Assembly (NCBI GenBank): GCA_937901335.1
Contig: CALCHC010000149.1
Span: 1-43,320, forward strand
Length of the DNA: 43,320 nt
Origin: an uncultured Phascolarctobacterium sp.
GTDB taxonomy: Bacteria > Bacillota > Negativicutes > Acidaminococcales > Acidaminococcaceae
Direction: 5' to 3'
Each line of letters opens with the position of its first letter. The stretch's first letter is position 1. The notes under the pieces were generated by a model, which worked only from the letters and a program-made list of their open reading frames with translations, ran no database searches and was not told the DNA's origin. The position numbers were made by a program, and so were the translations under genes. Of this stretch, positions 7,919 through 15,886 are shown piece by piece.

Positions 7919-8515
7919 ATGCAAGAATCCAAAACTTTAAATTATTATGATGAGAAAACCCAAGAGTTTATTGAATCCACAGTGAATGTCGATTTTCAAG
8001 AAACCCAAAATAAATTTCTGAAGCTATTAGCCCCTAAAGCACATATCCTTGATTTTGGTTGTGGTAGCGGCAGGGATACAAAATATTTTTTAGAGCAAGG
8101 CTTTCAAGTAACTGCTATTGATGGTTCTGCAGAGCTTTGCAAATTTGCCAGTGCTTTAACCGGAATAAAAGTGAAGCAAATGTTTTTCCAAGAGCTTTCT
8201 AAAATTGAAACCTACGATGGAATTTGGGCATGCTCTTCCATTTTGCACTTGCCTTATGCTGAATTGAAGGACGTGTTCCTAAAAATGGTAAAGGCTGTCA
8301 AAAATGGCGGTATTATCTACACTTCCTTTAAGTATGGCAGTTTTGAAGGCTACCGTAACGAAAGATATTTTACCGATATGGACGAAGCAAGGTTTGCAGA
8401 ATTTATCAAAGACTTTCCCATAATTGACATTGAAGAATTATGGGTGACAGGCGACGTGCGTCCTGGTAGAAGTGCAGAAAAATGGTTGAACCTTATTTTG
8501 AGAAAGCATCTGTAA
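7919..8515 (+). CDS. Class I SAM-dependent methyltransferase
   Basis: A 198-residue methyltransferase. Motif I ILDFGCGSGRDTKYFLEQG sits at about residues 41-59, followed by VTAIDGSAELC (strand 2 acidic residue) and WACSSILHLPYAEL (motif IV region), then KNGGIIYTSFKYG. It is related to the Methyltransf_11/25 and tellurite-resistance (TehB-like) groups. The ATG follows TAAGGAG by 7 bases, and an extended -10 element lies 30 bases upstream. It stands alone: the divergent operon is on the other strand, and a long structured gap follows. There is no clear terminator immediately after the stop. Substrate unknown. Confidence 0.87.
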   Translation: MQESKTLNYYDEKTQEFIESTVNVDFQETQNKFLKLLAPKAHILDFGCGSGRDTKYFLEQGFQVTAIDGSAELCKFASALTGIKVKQMFFQELSKIETYDGIWACSSILHLPYAELKDVFLKMVKAVKNGGIIYTSFKYGSFEGYRNERYFTDMDEARFAEFIKDFPIIDIEELWVTGDVRPGRSAEKWLNLILRKHL

Positions 8516-8567
8516 AAAATAGAAGCTTTTAAAGAAAAAAGTAATAGTTCACAATCAGTTCATTATT

Positions 8568-8596
8568 TTGCCCTTCTTATCTCACAGCTATATAGT
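8568..8596 (+). promoter_or_regulatory. Candidate promoter in front of a structured intergenic RNA
   Basis: TTGCCC (8568-8573), a 17-base spacer and TATAGT (8591-8596) form a plausible sigma-A promoter; TATACT at 8596-8601 is an overlapping alternative -10. It would start RNA near 8603, 270 bases before the next gene. Confidence 0.45.
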
Positions 8597-8602
8597 ATAC
8601 TA

Positions 8603-8710
8603 AAGTCGTAGCAAGGAAGACCTGCTACAAACCCTTCCCATCAAATTCATCATAAACAGCTTTCCTAGAGAGACCGCTTGCGAACATCCCCTGCAAGCGG
8701 TTTTCTCTTT
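8603..8710 (+). ncRNA. Candidate small structured RNA (unclassified)
   Basis: The 355-base gap 8516-8870 has no convincing gene. Within it, a promoter-like pair at 8568-8596 is followed by a hairpin GTAGCA/TGCTAC (8608-8627 region), an unpaired pyrimidine-rich stretch (AACCCTTCCCATC), and a strong stem ACCGCTTGC/GCAAGCGGT (8673-8681 with 8693-8701) running straight into TTTTCTCTTT. That arrangement (promoter, folded body, terminator, about 108 bases) is what a stand-alone sRNA or a transcription-attenuating leader looks like. I do not recognise it as SRP RNA, 6S RNA, a T-box or a known riboswitch. A second terminator-like hairpin follows at 8714-8775. Confidence 0.4.
8673..8710 (+). terminator. 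Intrinsic terminator of the candidate RNA
   Basis: Stem ACCGCTTGC/GCAAGCGGT, 9 base pairs with an 11-base loop, followed by the U-rich run TTTTCTCTTT. Confidence 0.75.
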
Positions 8711-8713
8711 GTG

Positions 8714-8775
8714 AAAATCCTTATAAGCACCATTATGCTTTGTATAGCCTTCTGGTACTTCTAAGGATTTTTTGT
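8714..8775 (+). terminator. Second long hairpin with U-run (terminator or attenuator)
   Basis: AAATCCTTA (8715-8723) pairs with TAAGGATTT (8762-8770), closing a roughly 38-base internal region, and the right arm runs into T6. It lies 95 bases before the HyuA-like gene and follows directly on the terminator at 8673-8710. It may be a back-up terminator or a leader attenuator. Confidence 0.45.
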
Positions 8776-8870
8776 TTATGAGAGTACAAGCGTGCAGGTA
8801 TTTATGTTAGTTACATTGAAATAATAAATATAAAACAGTTTGTGCGTAAAAATTTGAAGGGGGTGGAAGA

Positions 8871-10523
8871 ATGTTATTAGGTATTGACGTAGGTGGTACT
8901 TTTACTGACGCCGTAGTAATTAAAGATGAAGAGATTTTAGCGCAGGCAAAAGTTCCTACTACTCACGAAGATGTTTTGCAAGGTATTTTGGCGGCGTTGG
9001 ATAAGGTGCTTTTGGCAGGAGTTGCTGAAAATTTAGAGCGTGTAGTAATTTCCAGTACCATCGTTACCAATGCGCTGACAGAAAATAAAATTGACCCTGT
9101 GTTCTTGGCAGTTATGACTGGTCCCGGTATGAATGTGAAGGGTAAGTTCCCTGTTGAACCTTACTATGTAAGTGGTTACGTTGACCATCGTGGTAAGATT
9201 ACTGCGCAAATAGATTGGGCCAAGCATCGTGATTTGTTAAATTCTAAAGGTAGTGGTGTTTGTGCAGTAAGTGGTAAATTTGCAGTGCGTCAACCGCAAA
9301 ATGAATATTTGCTGGAACATGAATTAAAGAAGTGCGGTTTTAAAAAAGTTTTCTTAGGCAGCGAGCTTAGTGGTGAATTGAACTTTGTTCGTCGTACTAA
9401 TTCTGCTTATTTTGCAGCTGCTGTTTACAAAGTTTTTGATAAGTTCTGTCAAAAAGTGCAGCTTGCTTTGGCAAATAGAAGCATCACTGCTCCTGTTCAT
9501 ATATTGAAAGCAGATGGTGGAACTTTACCTTTGAACGTTGCTTTAGAACAACCTGTAGAAGCAGTATTCACTGGTCCTGCAGCTTCAGTCCTTGGCATCG
9601 AAGCTCTCGCTGCTCCCGAAGTAAACAGCATTTCTTTAGATGTTGGTGGCACCACTACAGACATTGCCTTTTGGGAAAATGGTTTGCCTTTGATGGCGAA
9701 GCGTGGTGCTAATATAAATGGTTATCCTACAGCAGTACGTGCTTTCCATATGCGTAGCATTGGTATTGGTGGCGATAGTAGGATTACAAAACTTGCTGAT
9801 GGCAATTACCAAGTAGGTCCTGAACGTGAAGGTTCTGCTGTTGCCATCGGAGGTAACGTTGCAACTTTGAGTGATGCTTTGATTGTTGCCGGTTATGTTA
9901 GCTTTGGCGAGCCTGCAAAATCTTTCGAAGCTCTTGCAAAATTTGGTGGCGAGCCTGTAAGCGAAGCTCGTAAGATTGTAGCCAGTGCTGTGGCAGAAAT
10001 TACTGCTACTATTGAAGATATGTTGGTGGAATGGGCGAAACAACCTGTTTACACCGTTGATGATGTAATTCGTGGCACAGAGTTCGAACCAGCCCAACTG
10101 ATTGGCGTAGGCGGTGGCAGTCTTGGATTGGTAAAAGCAGTGGGCGAAGCTATGAGCTTGCCTGTAGAAATTCCCCAAGGTGCAATGGTGGCAAATGCCA
10201 TTGGTGCAGCTTTGGCAAGACCTACTTTATCTGCAGGCTTACGTGCTGATACTACGGATGGTTACTACCTCATTCCTGAAAGTGGTAGACGAGAAAAATT
10301 GCCAAGTGGTTTTGGTAAGCAAGTTGCGGAAAAACTTTTGGCAGATTGGCTTCGTAAACAAACGGAAGATTGGCAATTGCCTAGCCAGGAAGTAGAACTG
10401 ATTAGCTACGAACACTTCCGCACCATTCATAGTTATTATGATACTGGGGACATCATTAATATGAGGATGCAGCTTAAACCAGGTATCTTACATAAAATTA
10501 AAGGCAGGGAGGTAGAATTATGA
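8871..10523 (+). CDS. Hydantoinase/oxoprolinase family protein (HyuA-like)
   Basis: A 550-residue member of the ATP-grasping ASKHA-fold hydantoinase A/5-oxoprolinase family. The N-terminal domain opens with the phosphate-binding loop LLGIDVGGTFTDAVV, and the central domain repeats the motif as SLDVGGTTTDIAFW (about residue 250). Also visible are VFTGPAASVLG and IGVGGGSLG. Family members hydrolyse or ATP-activate cyclic amides such as hydantoins and 5-oxoproline, usually with a HyuB partner; no HyuB is present here. The next gene, a deacetylase-like amidohydrolase, overlaps it by ATGA, so both products are probably made together. The ATG has a very strong ribosome site (GGGGGTGG). At 550 residues it is shorter than the classic HyuA (about 680), and the real substrate is unknown. 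Confidence 0.85.
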   Translation: MLLGIDVGGTFTDAVVIKDEEILAQAKVPTTHEDVLQGILAALDKVLLAGVAENLERVVISSTIVTNALTENKIDPVFLAVMTGPGMNVKGKFPVEPYYVSGYVDHRGKITAQIDWAKHRDLLNSKGSGVCAVSGKFAVRQPQNEYLLEHELKKCGFKKVFLGSELSGELNFVRRTNSAYFAAAVYKVFDKFCQKVQLALANRSITAPVHILKADGGTLPLNVALEQPVEAVFTGPAASVLGIEALAAPEVNSISLDVGGTTTDIAFWENGLPLMAKRGANINGYPTAVRAFHMRSIGIGGDSRITKLADGNYQVGPEREGSAVAIGGNVATLSDALIVAGYVSFGEPAKSFEALAKFGGEPVSEARKIVASAVAEITATIEDMLVEWAKQPVYTVDDVIRGTEFEPAQLIGVGGGSLGLVKAVGEAMSLPVEIPQGAMVANAIGAALARPTLSAGLRADTTDGYYLIPESGRREKLPSGFGKQVAEKLLADWLRKQTEDWQLPSQEVELISYEHFRTIHSYYDTGDIINMRMQLKPGILHKIKGREVEL

Positions 10524-11836
10524 AGAACACTCTCGGCTTAGTATTTTTTCCTGCTTTTGATTGGATGATTAGCCCGACTCATCCTGAAAGACAGGAACGT
10601 TTACTTTACACTCGTGACCAATTAGAGGAAGAAGGCTTATTCGATTGCGAAGAAATTAAAGAATATCGTCCTCGTTTGGCGCAAATAAATGATTTACAGC
10701 GTGCCCACATTGGCGTGCCGGGAATCGCAAGGCTAATTACTCCTGCTCACCTTGCTTCTGCTGGTGGTTGCCTTACTGCCGCTGACGCAGTTATGCGTAA
10801 GGAAGTTCAGCGTGCTTTCGCACTTGTGCGTCCTCCCGGACATCATGCTATGCGTGTTGTTCATGGCATTCGTGGATTTTGTACTGTAAATATTGAAGCA
10901 ATAATGGTAGAATATTTAAGGAGCCGTTATGGTGTAAAACGTATCGCAGTTATTGATACGGACGTGCATCACGGCGATGGTTCCCAAGACGTGTTCTATC
11001 ACGATCCTAATACATTGTATATTTCCTTCCATCAGGACGGACGTACTTTGTATCCGGGAACTGGTTTCCCAGAAGAAGCAGGTAGCCCCGGTGCATGGGG
11101 CACAAATATTAACTTGCCCTTACTGCCGGGAACTGGTGATGAAGGTTTGCACCGCTTGTACGATGGCTTGATTAGCCATATTTTGGAAGACTTTAAACCG
11201 GAGCTTATTATTAACTCTGCTGGTCAAGATAATCATTTTTCTGACCCCTTGGCTTCTATGGCGGTGACTGCTCAAGGCTATGCTCGCTTGGCAGATAAAT
11301 TGAAGGCGGATATTGCAGTACTTGAAGGTGGTTATTCTGTAGAAAGTGCTTTGCCCTATGTTAACACTGGTATTATTTTGGCAATGGCAGGCATGGATTA
11401 CAGTAAAGTGCTTGAACCTGATTTGAGCGAATTGCGTAAGCAAGATCCTCGTTGCAATAAAAGGGTTGACCAACTCATTGAGCAAGTAGGGGATTTGTAC
11501 TTCAATCGTGAACGCACGAAGAAGGAACTGCTGCAAAAATGCAATGGCGTTTGGCAGCGCAAGAAACACATTTATTATGATGAAGAAGGTATCCGTGAAC
11601 AACAGGTAGAAACTGTGCGTTACTGCAGTATTTGTAACGGTTACTTTACCATCCAAACTGCGGCAGAAGATACTCGCTTTGGTGACCAGAGTGCGTTTAT
11701 CGTTTGCTTGCCGCGAGATATTTGCCCAAATTGTAAGCAACGTGCTTATGATGAGGCTTTGCGTGAAAAGAAAACTGGTCGTTGGCAATATGTTTTCGTT
11801 CAGCACATTGTGGATGGTTTCATCGAAACAATTTAG
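10520..11836 (+). CDS. Histone deacetylase/AcuC-like amidohydrolase with C-terminal zinc ribbon
   Basis: A 438-residue protein. Residues about 1-300 are the HDAC/acetoin-utilization fold: RPPGHHAMR (catalytic His pair), DTDVHHGDGSQD (Asp and His zinc ligands), SAGQDNHFSDPLA (third zinc ligand) and LEGGYS (transition-state Tyr). In bacteria this family includes lysine deacetylases and polyamine or other acyl-amide amidohydrolases. The last 60 residues add a Cys4 ribbon (RYCSICNGYF then DICPNCKQR), not part of the classical HDAC domain. The gene overlaps the HyuA-like gene by four bases, and XTP diphosphatase follows after 13 bases, so it sits inside an operon. Pairing with an amide-bond enzyme suggests a two-step amide or lactam breakdown, but this is inference. 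Confidence 0.88.
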   Translation: MKNTLGLVFFPAFDWMISPTHPERQERLLYTRDQLEEEGLFDCEEIKEYRPRLAQINDLQRAHIGVPGIARLITPAHLASAGGCLTAADAVMRKEVQRAFALVRPPGHHAMRVVHGIRGFCTVNIEAIMVEYLRSRYGVKRIAVIDTDVHHGDGSQDVFYHDPNTLYISFHQDGRTLYPGTGFPEEAGSPGAWGTNINLPLLPGTGDEGLHRLYDGLISHILEDFKPELIINSAGQDNHFSDPLASMAVTAQGYARLADKLKADIAVLEGGYSVESALPYVNTGIILAMAGMDYSKVLEPDLSELRKQDPRCNKRVDQLIEQVGDLYFNRERTKKELLQKCNGVWQRKKHIYYDEEGIREQQVETVRYCSICNGYFTIQTAAEDTRFGDQSAFIVCLPRDICPNCKQRAYDEALREKKTGRWQYVFVQHIVDGFIETI

Positions 11837-11849
11837 TGAGGTTTAAACA

Positions 11850-12443
11850 GTGATTAAAGAATTGGTTGTTGCTACCCAAAATTTGGGTAAGTTAGAAGAA
11901 TTTAAAGTATTGATGAAAGATCTGCCCATTGAAATTAAATGTTTGGCAGATTATGACGCTGTAGAAGCACCGGAAGAAAATGGTCGTACCTTTGCTTCCA
12001 ACGCTCGTTTTAAAGCAACTTATTATGCAAAAAAACTTGGTGTGCCCTGCATCGCAGATGACAGCGGTTTGGAAGTGCAAGCGCTTGACGGTGCTCCTGG
12101 TGTGCGCAGTGCTCGTTATGCTGGCGAAAAAGCAACTGACGAAGAAAACAACGAAAAGCTTTTGCACATTATGAAATTCCAAGTAAAACGTACTTGTCGT
12201 TTCCGTTGTGCTTTAGCTGTGGCTCTGCCCAATGGTAAGGTGCTTCACGAAGTGGATGGTATCTGCGAAGGCATGTTGCTTCATGCTCCTTTAGGCGATG
12301 GTGGCTTTGGTTATGACCCGCTTTTCTGGTCTACTGAGCTCCACAAAGGTATGGCAGAAGCAACTATGCAAGAAAAAAATAAAATTAGTCATCGTGGCAA
12401 AGCTATCCGCAAATTGGTAGCTCTTTGGGACAAAAAGAAATGA
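11850..12443 (+). CDS. rdgB: XTP/dITP pyrophosphatase (RdgB/HAM1)
   Basis: A 197-residue house-cleaning nucleotide pyrophosphatase that converts non-canonical purine triphosphates (XTP, ITP, dITP) to monophosphates. All family landmarks are present: ATQNLGKLEEFK at the N-terminus, DDSGLEVQALDGAPGVRSAR (metal and base pocket), GDGGFGYDPLFW and SHRGKA near the end. It starts at GTG 11850, with GAGG 8 bases upstream, in keeping with the family's normal N-terminus. It lies 13 bases after the HDAC-like gene and overlaps the phosphodiesterase gene, so it is part of the operon. Length is normal. Confidence 0.95.
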   Translation: MIKELVVATQNLGKLEEFKVLMKDLPIEIKCLADYDAVEAPEENGRTFASNARFKATYYAKKLGVPCIADDSGLEVQALDGAPGVRSARYAGEKATDEENNEKLLHIMKFQVKRTCRFRCALAVALPNGKVLHEVDGICEGMLLHAPLGDGGFGYDPLFWSTELHKGMAEATMQEKNKISHRGKAIRKLVALWDKKK

Positions 12444-12955
12444 AAATTGGAATCATAGGTGATACCCACGGTAGTCAACAAGCTATTCGTAAAGCGCTAC
12501 AGCTGTTACCGCCGGTGGAACTGCTTTTGCATACTGGTGATTACGCTCCTGATGCTAATCTTTTGGAAACGCTGACAGGTTTGCCGGTAATTAAAGTAAG
12601 TGGTAATTGCGATAGTTCGACCAGTGCGAACCCTGATGAGATTTTTGAGAAGGAAGGCTTTAATATTTGGCTGACCCACGGTCATAAATATTTTCATCAC
12701 GGTGAGATTGGCGAACTGGCGTGGTGGGCGCATCGTTTAGAAACAAGCATTGTTGTCTACGGTCATACTCACGTTCCTATGGCCAAGTGGTACGGTGACG
12801 TACTCCTAATCAATCCGGGAAGCCCTGCTCGCCCTCGTGGTGGTAGTAAGCCTAGTTTTGCAGTACTCACTTTGAACGCAGGTGAAAAGCCTCAAGTAGA
12901 ACATATTGAACTTCCGATGGAAGAACCTAAAATCTATTCTGCCTTTGCAAAATAA
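12440..12955 (+). CDS. YfcE/MJ0936-type metallophosphoesterase
   Basis: A 171-residue calcineurin-like phosphodiesterase. Motifs: IGDTHGS (D-x-H), HTGDYAPDA, VSGNCD (GNCD replacing GNHD as in YfcE), THGHKYF and VYGHTHVPMAKW, then INPGSPARPR. I use the ATG at 12440, which overlaps the RdgB stop (ATGA) and gives the family's usual start MKIGIIGDTHG; a TTG at 12425 would add five residues. rdgB and yfcE-like genes are commonly neighbours in Firmicutes. Likely a broad phosphodiesterase acting on small phosphoesters; exact substrate unknown. A strong terminator follows. Confidence 0.92.
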   Translation: MKIGIIGDTHGSQQAIRKALQLLPPVELLLHTGDYAPDANLLETLTGLPVIKVSGNCDSSTSANPDEIFEKEGFNIWLTHGHKYFHHGEIGELAWWAHRLETSIVVYGHTHVPMAKWYGDVLLINPGSPARPRGGSKPSFAVLTLNAGEKPQVEHIELPMEEPKIYSAFAK

Positions 12956-12965
12956 GGAAGAATTT

Positions 12966-13000
12966 ATCTCGCAGAAAGACTGCTTCTGCGAGATTTTTTT
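12966..13000 (+). terminator. Intrinsic terminator after the rdgB/yfcE operon
   Basis: Stem ATCTCGCAGA/TCTGCGAGAT (12966-12975 with 12985-12994), loop of nine, followed by T7. Confidence 0.93.
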
Positions 13001-13052
13001 ATAAGTGATTGAAAATAATTTGCAACATTTTTAAATTTAATAAGCTAAAAAC

Positions 13053-13081
13053 TTGCAAACATATATGAATTAAATTAAAAT
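13053..13081 (+). promoter_or_regulatory. Candidate promoter for malic enzyme/fumarase operon
   Basis: TTGCAA (13053-13058), 17-base spacer, TAAAAT (13076-13081). It is about 40 bases upstream of the ATG at 13123 and lies between the preceding terminator and the gene. Confidence 0.5.
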
Positions 13082-13122
13082 GGAAGTATCACTAAATATA
13101 AAATTTAGGAGGAATTTATATT

Positions 13123-14349
13123 ATGACTTTACGTGATGAAGCTATCAAATTACATTTAGATAACAACGGTAAAATTAAAGTTGTTAGCAAAGTTCCCATT
13201 GAAACCCGCCATGACCTTTCTTTGGCATATACTCCTGGTGTTGCAGAACCCTGCAAAGACATTAAAGAAGATAAAAACCTTTCCTTTGAATATACTTGCC
13301 GTGGCAATATGATTGCTGTAGTTTCCGACGGTACTCGCGTACTTGGCTTGGGCGATATTGGCCCTGAAGCTGGTATTCCTGTAATGGAAGGTAAAGCAGC
13401 TCTCTTCAAAACCTTCGCGGACGTTGACGCTGTTCCCGTTTGCTTGGGTACTAAAGACCCGGAAGAAATCATCAAAACTGTTAAATACTTGGAACCCAAC
13501 TATGCAGGTATTAACTTGGAAGATATTTCTTCTCCCAAATGCTATGACATTGAAGACCGTTTGAAAGAAATCTGCGATATCCCCGTATTCCATGATGACC
13601 AACATGGTACTGCAATCGCTTGTCTTTCTGCAGTAATGGGCGCACTCCGTTTCGTTAAAAAAGACTTCAAAACCGCTAAATTCGTAGTAAATGGTTGCGG
13701 TGCTGCAGGTAGTGCAATTGGTCGTTTGTTGGTAAACATGGGTGCAGAAAACGTAATCATGGTTGACCGTTGGGGCGCTCTCTATGAAGGCATCGACGTA
13801 CAACTTGACCGCATCCAAACTTATCTTGCAACCGTAACCAATAAAGATAAAGTTCAAGGTACTTTGGCTGACGTTGCTAAAGGTGCTGACGTTTTGATTG
13901 GTGTATCTGCTCCTGGCGTATTCACCAAAGAAATTATGCAAAGCATGGCAAAAGATTCCGTTGTATTCGCACTTGCTAACCCCGTACCCGAAACTACTTA
14001 TGACGATGCTAAAGAAGCTGGCGTAGCAGTAGCTGGTACTGGCCGTAGTGATAGACCGAACCAAGTTAACAACGTAACTGTATTCCCCGGCGTATTCCGT
14101 GGCGCAATCGATGTTCGTGCTCGCGCAATCACCGAAGATATGAAAGTTGCTGCTGTATGGGCAATCGTTGACTTGATTGATGAAAAAGACCTGCGTGAAG
14201 ACTATGTTGTTCCCGATGCTTTCGATCCGCGTGTAGCTCCTGCTGTAGCTGCTGCTGTAGCTAAAGTTGCTATCGAAAAAGGTTTGGCACGCAAAGTTGT
14301 TGACCCTGAAGTTGTAAAAGAAAATACCATGAAACGTGTTGGCCGCTAA
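13123..14349 (+). CDS. NAD(P)-dependent malic enzyme (oxaloacetate-decarboxylating)
   Basis: A 408-residue short-form malic enzyme: oxidative decarboxylation of malate to pyruvate and CO2. The N-terminal domain has YTPGVAEPCKDI and the catalytic Lys/Asp region around EGKAALFKTFADVDAVP; DDQHGTAIA is the metal-binding signature. The Rossmann motif KFVVNGCGAAGSAIGRLL follows at about 186-203, then NPVPETTYDDA. Strong ribosome site AGGAGG is 9 bases before the ATG. The fumarase genes follow after 10 and then 10 bases, so the operon channels fumarate to malate to pyruvate, or the reverse. Cofactor (NAD versus NADP) cannot be decided by eye. Codon use is biased to C-ending codons as in strongly expressed genes. 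Confidence 0.94.
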   Translation: MTLRDEAIKLHLDNNGKIKVVSKVPIETRHDLSLAYTPGVAEPCKDIKEDKNLSFEYTCRGNMIAVVSDGTRVLGLGDIGPEAGIPVMEGKAALFKTFADVDAVPVCLGTKDPEEIIKTVKYLEPNYAGINLEDISSPKCYDIEDRLKEICDIPVFHDDQHGTAIACLSAVMGALRFVKKDFKTAKFVVNGCGAAGSAIGRLLVNMGAENVIMVDRWGALYEGIDVQLDRIQTYLATVTNKDKVQGTLADVAKGADVLIGVSAPGVFTKEIMQSMAKDSVVFALANPVPETTYDDAKEAGVAVAGTGRSDRPNQVNNVTVFPGVFRGAIDVRARAITEDMKVAAVWAIVDLIDEKDLREDYVVPDAFDPRVAPAVAAAVAKVAIEKGLARKVVDPEVVKENTMKRVGR

Positions 14350-14359
14350 GGAGGCAACT

Positions 14360-15205
14360 ATGAGAGAAATTAATGTTAGTGAAGTAACTGCTGTAGTTAG
14401 CAAGCTTTGCAAAGATTCCTGCTACTATTTGCCGGAAGAACTGCTTGCTAAATTGAAAGCTTCCATCGACACTGAAGAATCTCCCCTCGGCAAAGAAATT
14501 TTAACCACCATCGTAGAAAACGCTGAACTTGCAAAACGCAAAGATGTACCTATCTGCCAAGACACCGGTTTAACCGTTGTATTTATGGATATTGGTCAAG
14601 ACGTGCACTTTGTTGGTGGCGATTTGTACAGCGCAATTCACGCTGGTGTAGCAGATGGCTATGTAAATGGTTACCTGCGTAAATCTTCCGTTGATGATCC
14701 TCTGTTCATCCGCAAAAACACCAACGACAATACTCCTGCAATCATTCACACCACTATTGTACCGGGCGACAAAGTAAAAGTTACTGTATCTCCCAAAGGT
14801 TGTGGTAGTGAAAACATGGGCGCATTGAAAATGTTGAAACCTGCTGATGGCGTTGAAGGCGTTATCAAATTTGTAGTAGACACCGTGCGTAGTGCAGGCC
14901 CCAACCCTTGTCCGCCTGTAACTGTAGGCGTAGGCATTGGCGGCAATATGGAAAAAGCTGCGCTCCTCGCAAAATATTCCTTGAGCCGTAAAGTTGGCGA
15001 ACACAATCCCAATCCTCAATATGCTGAACTGGAAAAGAAACTTCTCGAACTGGTTAACAAAACAGGCGTAGGTCCTTCCGGTTTGGGTGGCAGCACCACT
15101 GCTGTTGCAGTTAATATTGAATATGCACCTACTCACATCGGCGGTATGCCCGTTGCTGTAAACTTAAACTGCCACGCTGCACGTCGTGCAGAAGCTGAAA
15201 TATAA
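14360..15205 (+). CDS. fumA: Class I fumarate hydratase, alpha (N-terminal) subunit
   Basis: The 281-residue iron-sulfur subunit of the oxygen-sensitive, two-subunit fumarase/L-tartrate dehydratase family, interconverting fumarate and malate. Three cysteines positioned as 4Fe-4S ligands are seen in VPICQDTGLTVVF, SPKGCGSENMGALKML and GPNPCPPVTVGVGIGG. I start at ATG 14360, preceded by AAGGAGG and giving MREINVSEV; an upstream ATG at 14336 lies inside the malic-enzyme gene. The stop is 10 bases before the beta subunit gene. The family includes tartrate dehydratase (TtdA); the malic-enzyme neighbour supports fumarase. The symbol refers to the alpha subunit, not to the E. coli fused enzyme. Confidence 0.93.
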   Translation: MREINVSEVTAVVSKLCKDSCYYLPEELLAKLKASIDTEESPLGKEILTTIVENAELAKRKDVPICQDTGLTVVFMDIGQDVHFVGGDLYSAIHAGVADGYVNGYLRKSSVDDPLFIRKNTNDNTPAIIHTTIVPGDKVKVTVSPKGCGSENMGALKMLKPADGVEGVIKFVVDTVRSAGPNPCPPVTVGVGIGGNMEKAALLAKYSLSRKVGEHNPNPQYAELEKKLLELVNKTGVGPSGLGGSTTAVAVNIEYAPTHIGGMPVAVNLNCHAARRAEAEI

Positions 15206-15215
15206 GGAGGGCATT

Positions 15216-15779
15216 ATGAGCGAAGCTATCATTAAATACATCAAAGCTCCTCTGAGCGCAGAAACTGTTAAAGAACTGCGTGCAGGTGATGTGGTTCGTA
15301 TTAGCGGCTACATCTACACCGCTCGTGACGCTGCTCACAAACGCTTGACTGAAGCATTGGCTCGTGGCGAAGAACTGCCCTTGGATTTGAAAGACAATGT
15401 AATTTATTATGTTGGTCCTTCTCCCACTAAACCGGGTGAAGTTGTTGGCAGTGCAGGTCCTACTACCAGTGGTCGTATGGATAAATACACTCCTACCATG
15501 ATTCAACAAGGTATGCGTGGTATGATTGGCAAAGGTTTGCGTAGCCAAGAAGTTATTGACGCTTGCAAAGAATACGGCGCAGTTTATTTTGCTGCTGTTG
15601 GCGGCGCTGCTGCTGTAATCGCTCAATCCATTAAAGGCGAAGAAATGATTGCATACGAAGACCTCGGTCCTGAAGCAATCCGTCGCTATGAAGTAGAAGA
15701 TTTCCCTGCAATCGTAGTTATCGATGCAGAAGGTAATGACTTCTACAAAGTGGGCATTGCAAAATATAGCAAAGAGTAA
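15216..15779 (+). CDS. fumB: Class I fumarate hydratase, beta (C-terminal) subunit
   Basis: A 187-residue protein with the swivelling beta-subunit fold that completes the active site of the class I fumarase. Landmarks: GDVVRISGYIYTARDAAHKR, GPTTSGRMDKYTP, GMIGKG and FAAVGGAAA, then GPEAIRRYEVEDFP. Start ATG 15216 follows AAGGAGGGC; an earlier ATG at 15186 lies within the alpha subunit gene and is unlikely. Together with the alpha subunit it equals the single-chain E. coli FumA cut in two, the normal form in anaerobic Firmicutes. A terminator follows directly. Confidence 0.93.
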   Translation: MSEAIIKYIKAPLSAETVKELRAGDVVRISGYIYTARDAAHKRLTEALARGEELPLDLKDNVIYYVGPSPTKPGEVVGSAGPTTSGRMDKYTPTMIQQGMRGMIGKGLRSQEVIDACKEYGAVYFAAVGGAAAVIAQSIKGEEMIAYEDLGPEAIRRYEVEDFPAIVVIDAEGNDFYKVGIAKYSKE

Positions 15780-15794
15780 TAAAGTTTACAAAAA

Positions 15795-15827
15795 GGCGGA
15801 ACGGAATGTAACTGTTCCGCTTTTTTT
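15795..15827 (+). terminator. Intrinsic terminator after fumarase
   Basis: Stem GCGGAAC/GTTCCGC (15796-15802 with 15814-15820) and T7 directly after it. Confidence 0.93.
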
Positions 15828-15837
15828 ATAAATTTTA

Positions 15838-15866
15838 TTGACAAAATAGTACTAATAAGTTAATAT
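15838..15866 (+). promoter_or_regulatory. Sigma-A promoter for metQ
   Basis: TTGACA (15838-15843), 17-base spacer, TAATAT (15861-15866). It is placed so that the RNA would start just before the riboswitch at 15887. Confidence 0.85.
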
Positions 15867-15886
15867 AAGTCTCAATTACAGACACA

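Noticed and set aside
8735..8764. Nine-codon frame MLCIAFWYF inside the second hairpin of the 8516-8870 gap, rich in aromatic codons, like an attenuator leader peptide
   Set aside because: There is no ribosome site before the ATG, and the downstream genes are not aromatic amino-acid genes; chance is more likely.
13156..14412. Long minus-strand open frame (418 codons) opposite the malic enzyme gene
   Set aside because: It is a shadow of the codon-biased malic enzyme and fumarase genes: rich in Cys, Ser and Phe, no ribosome site, no family motifs.
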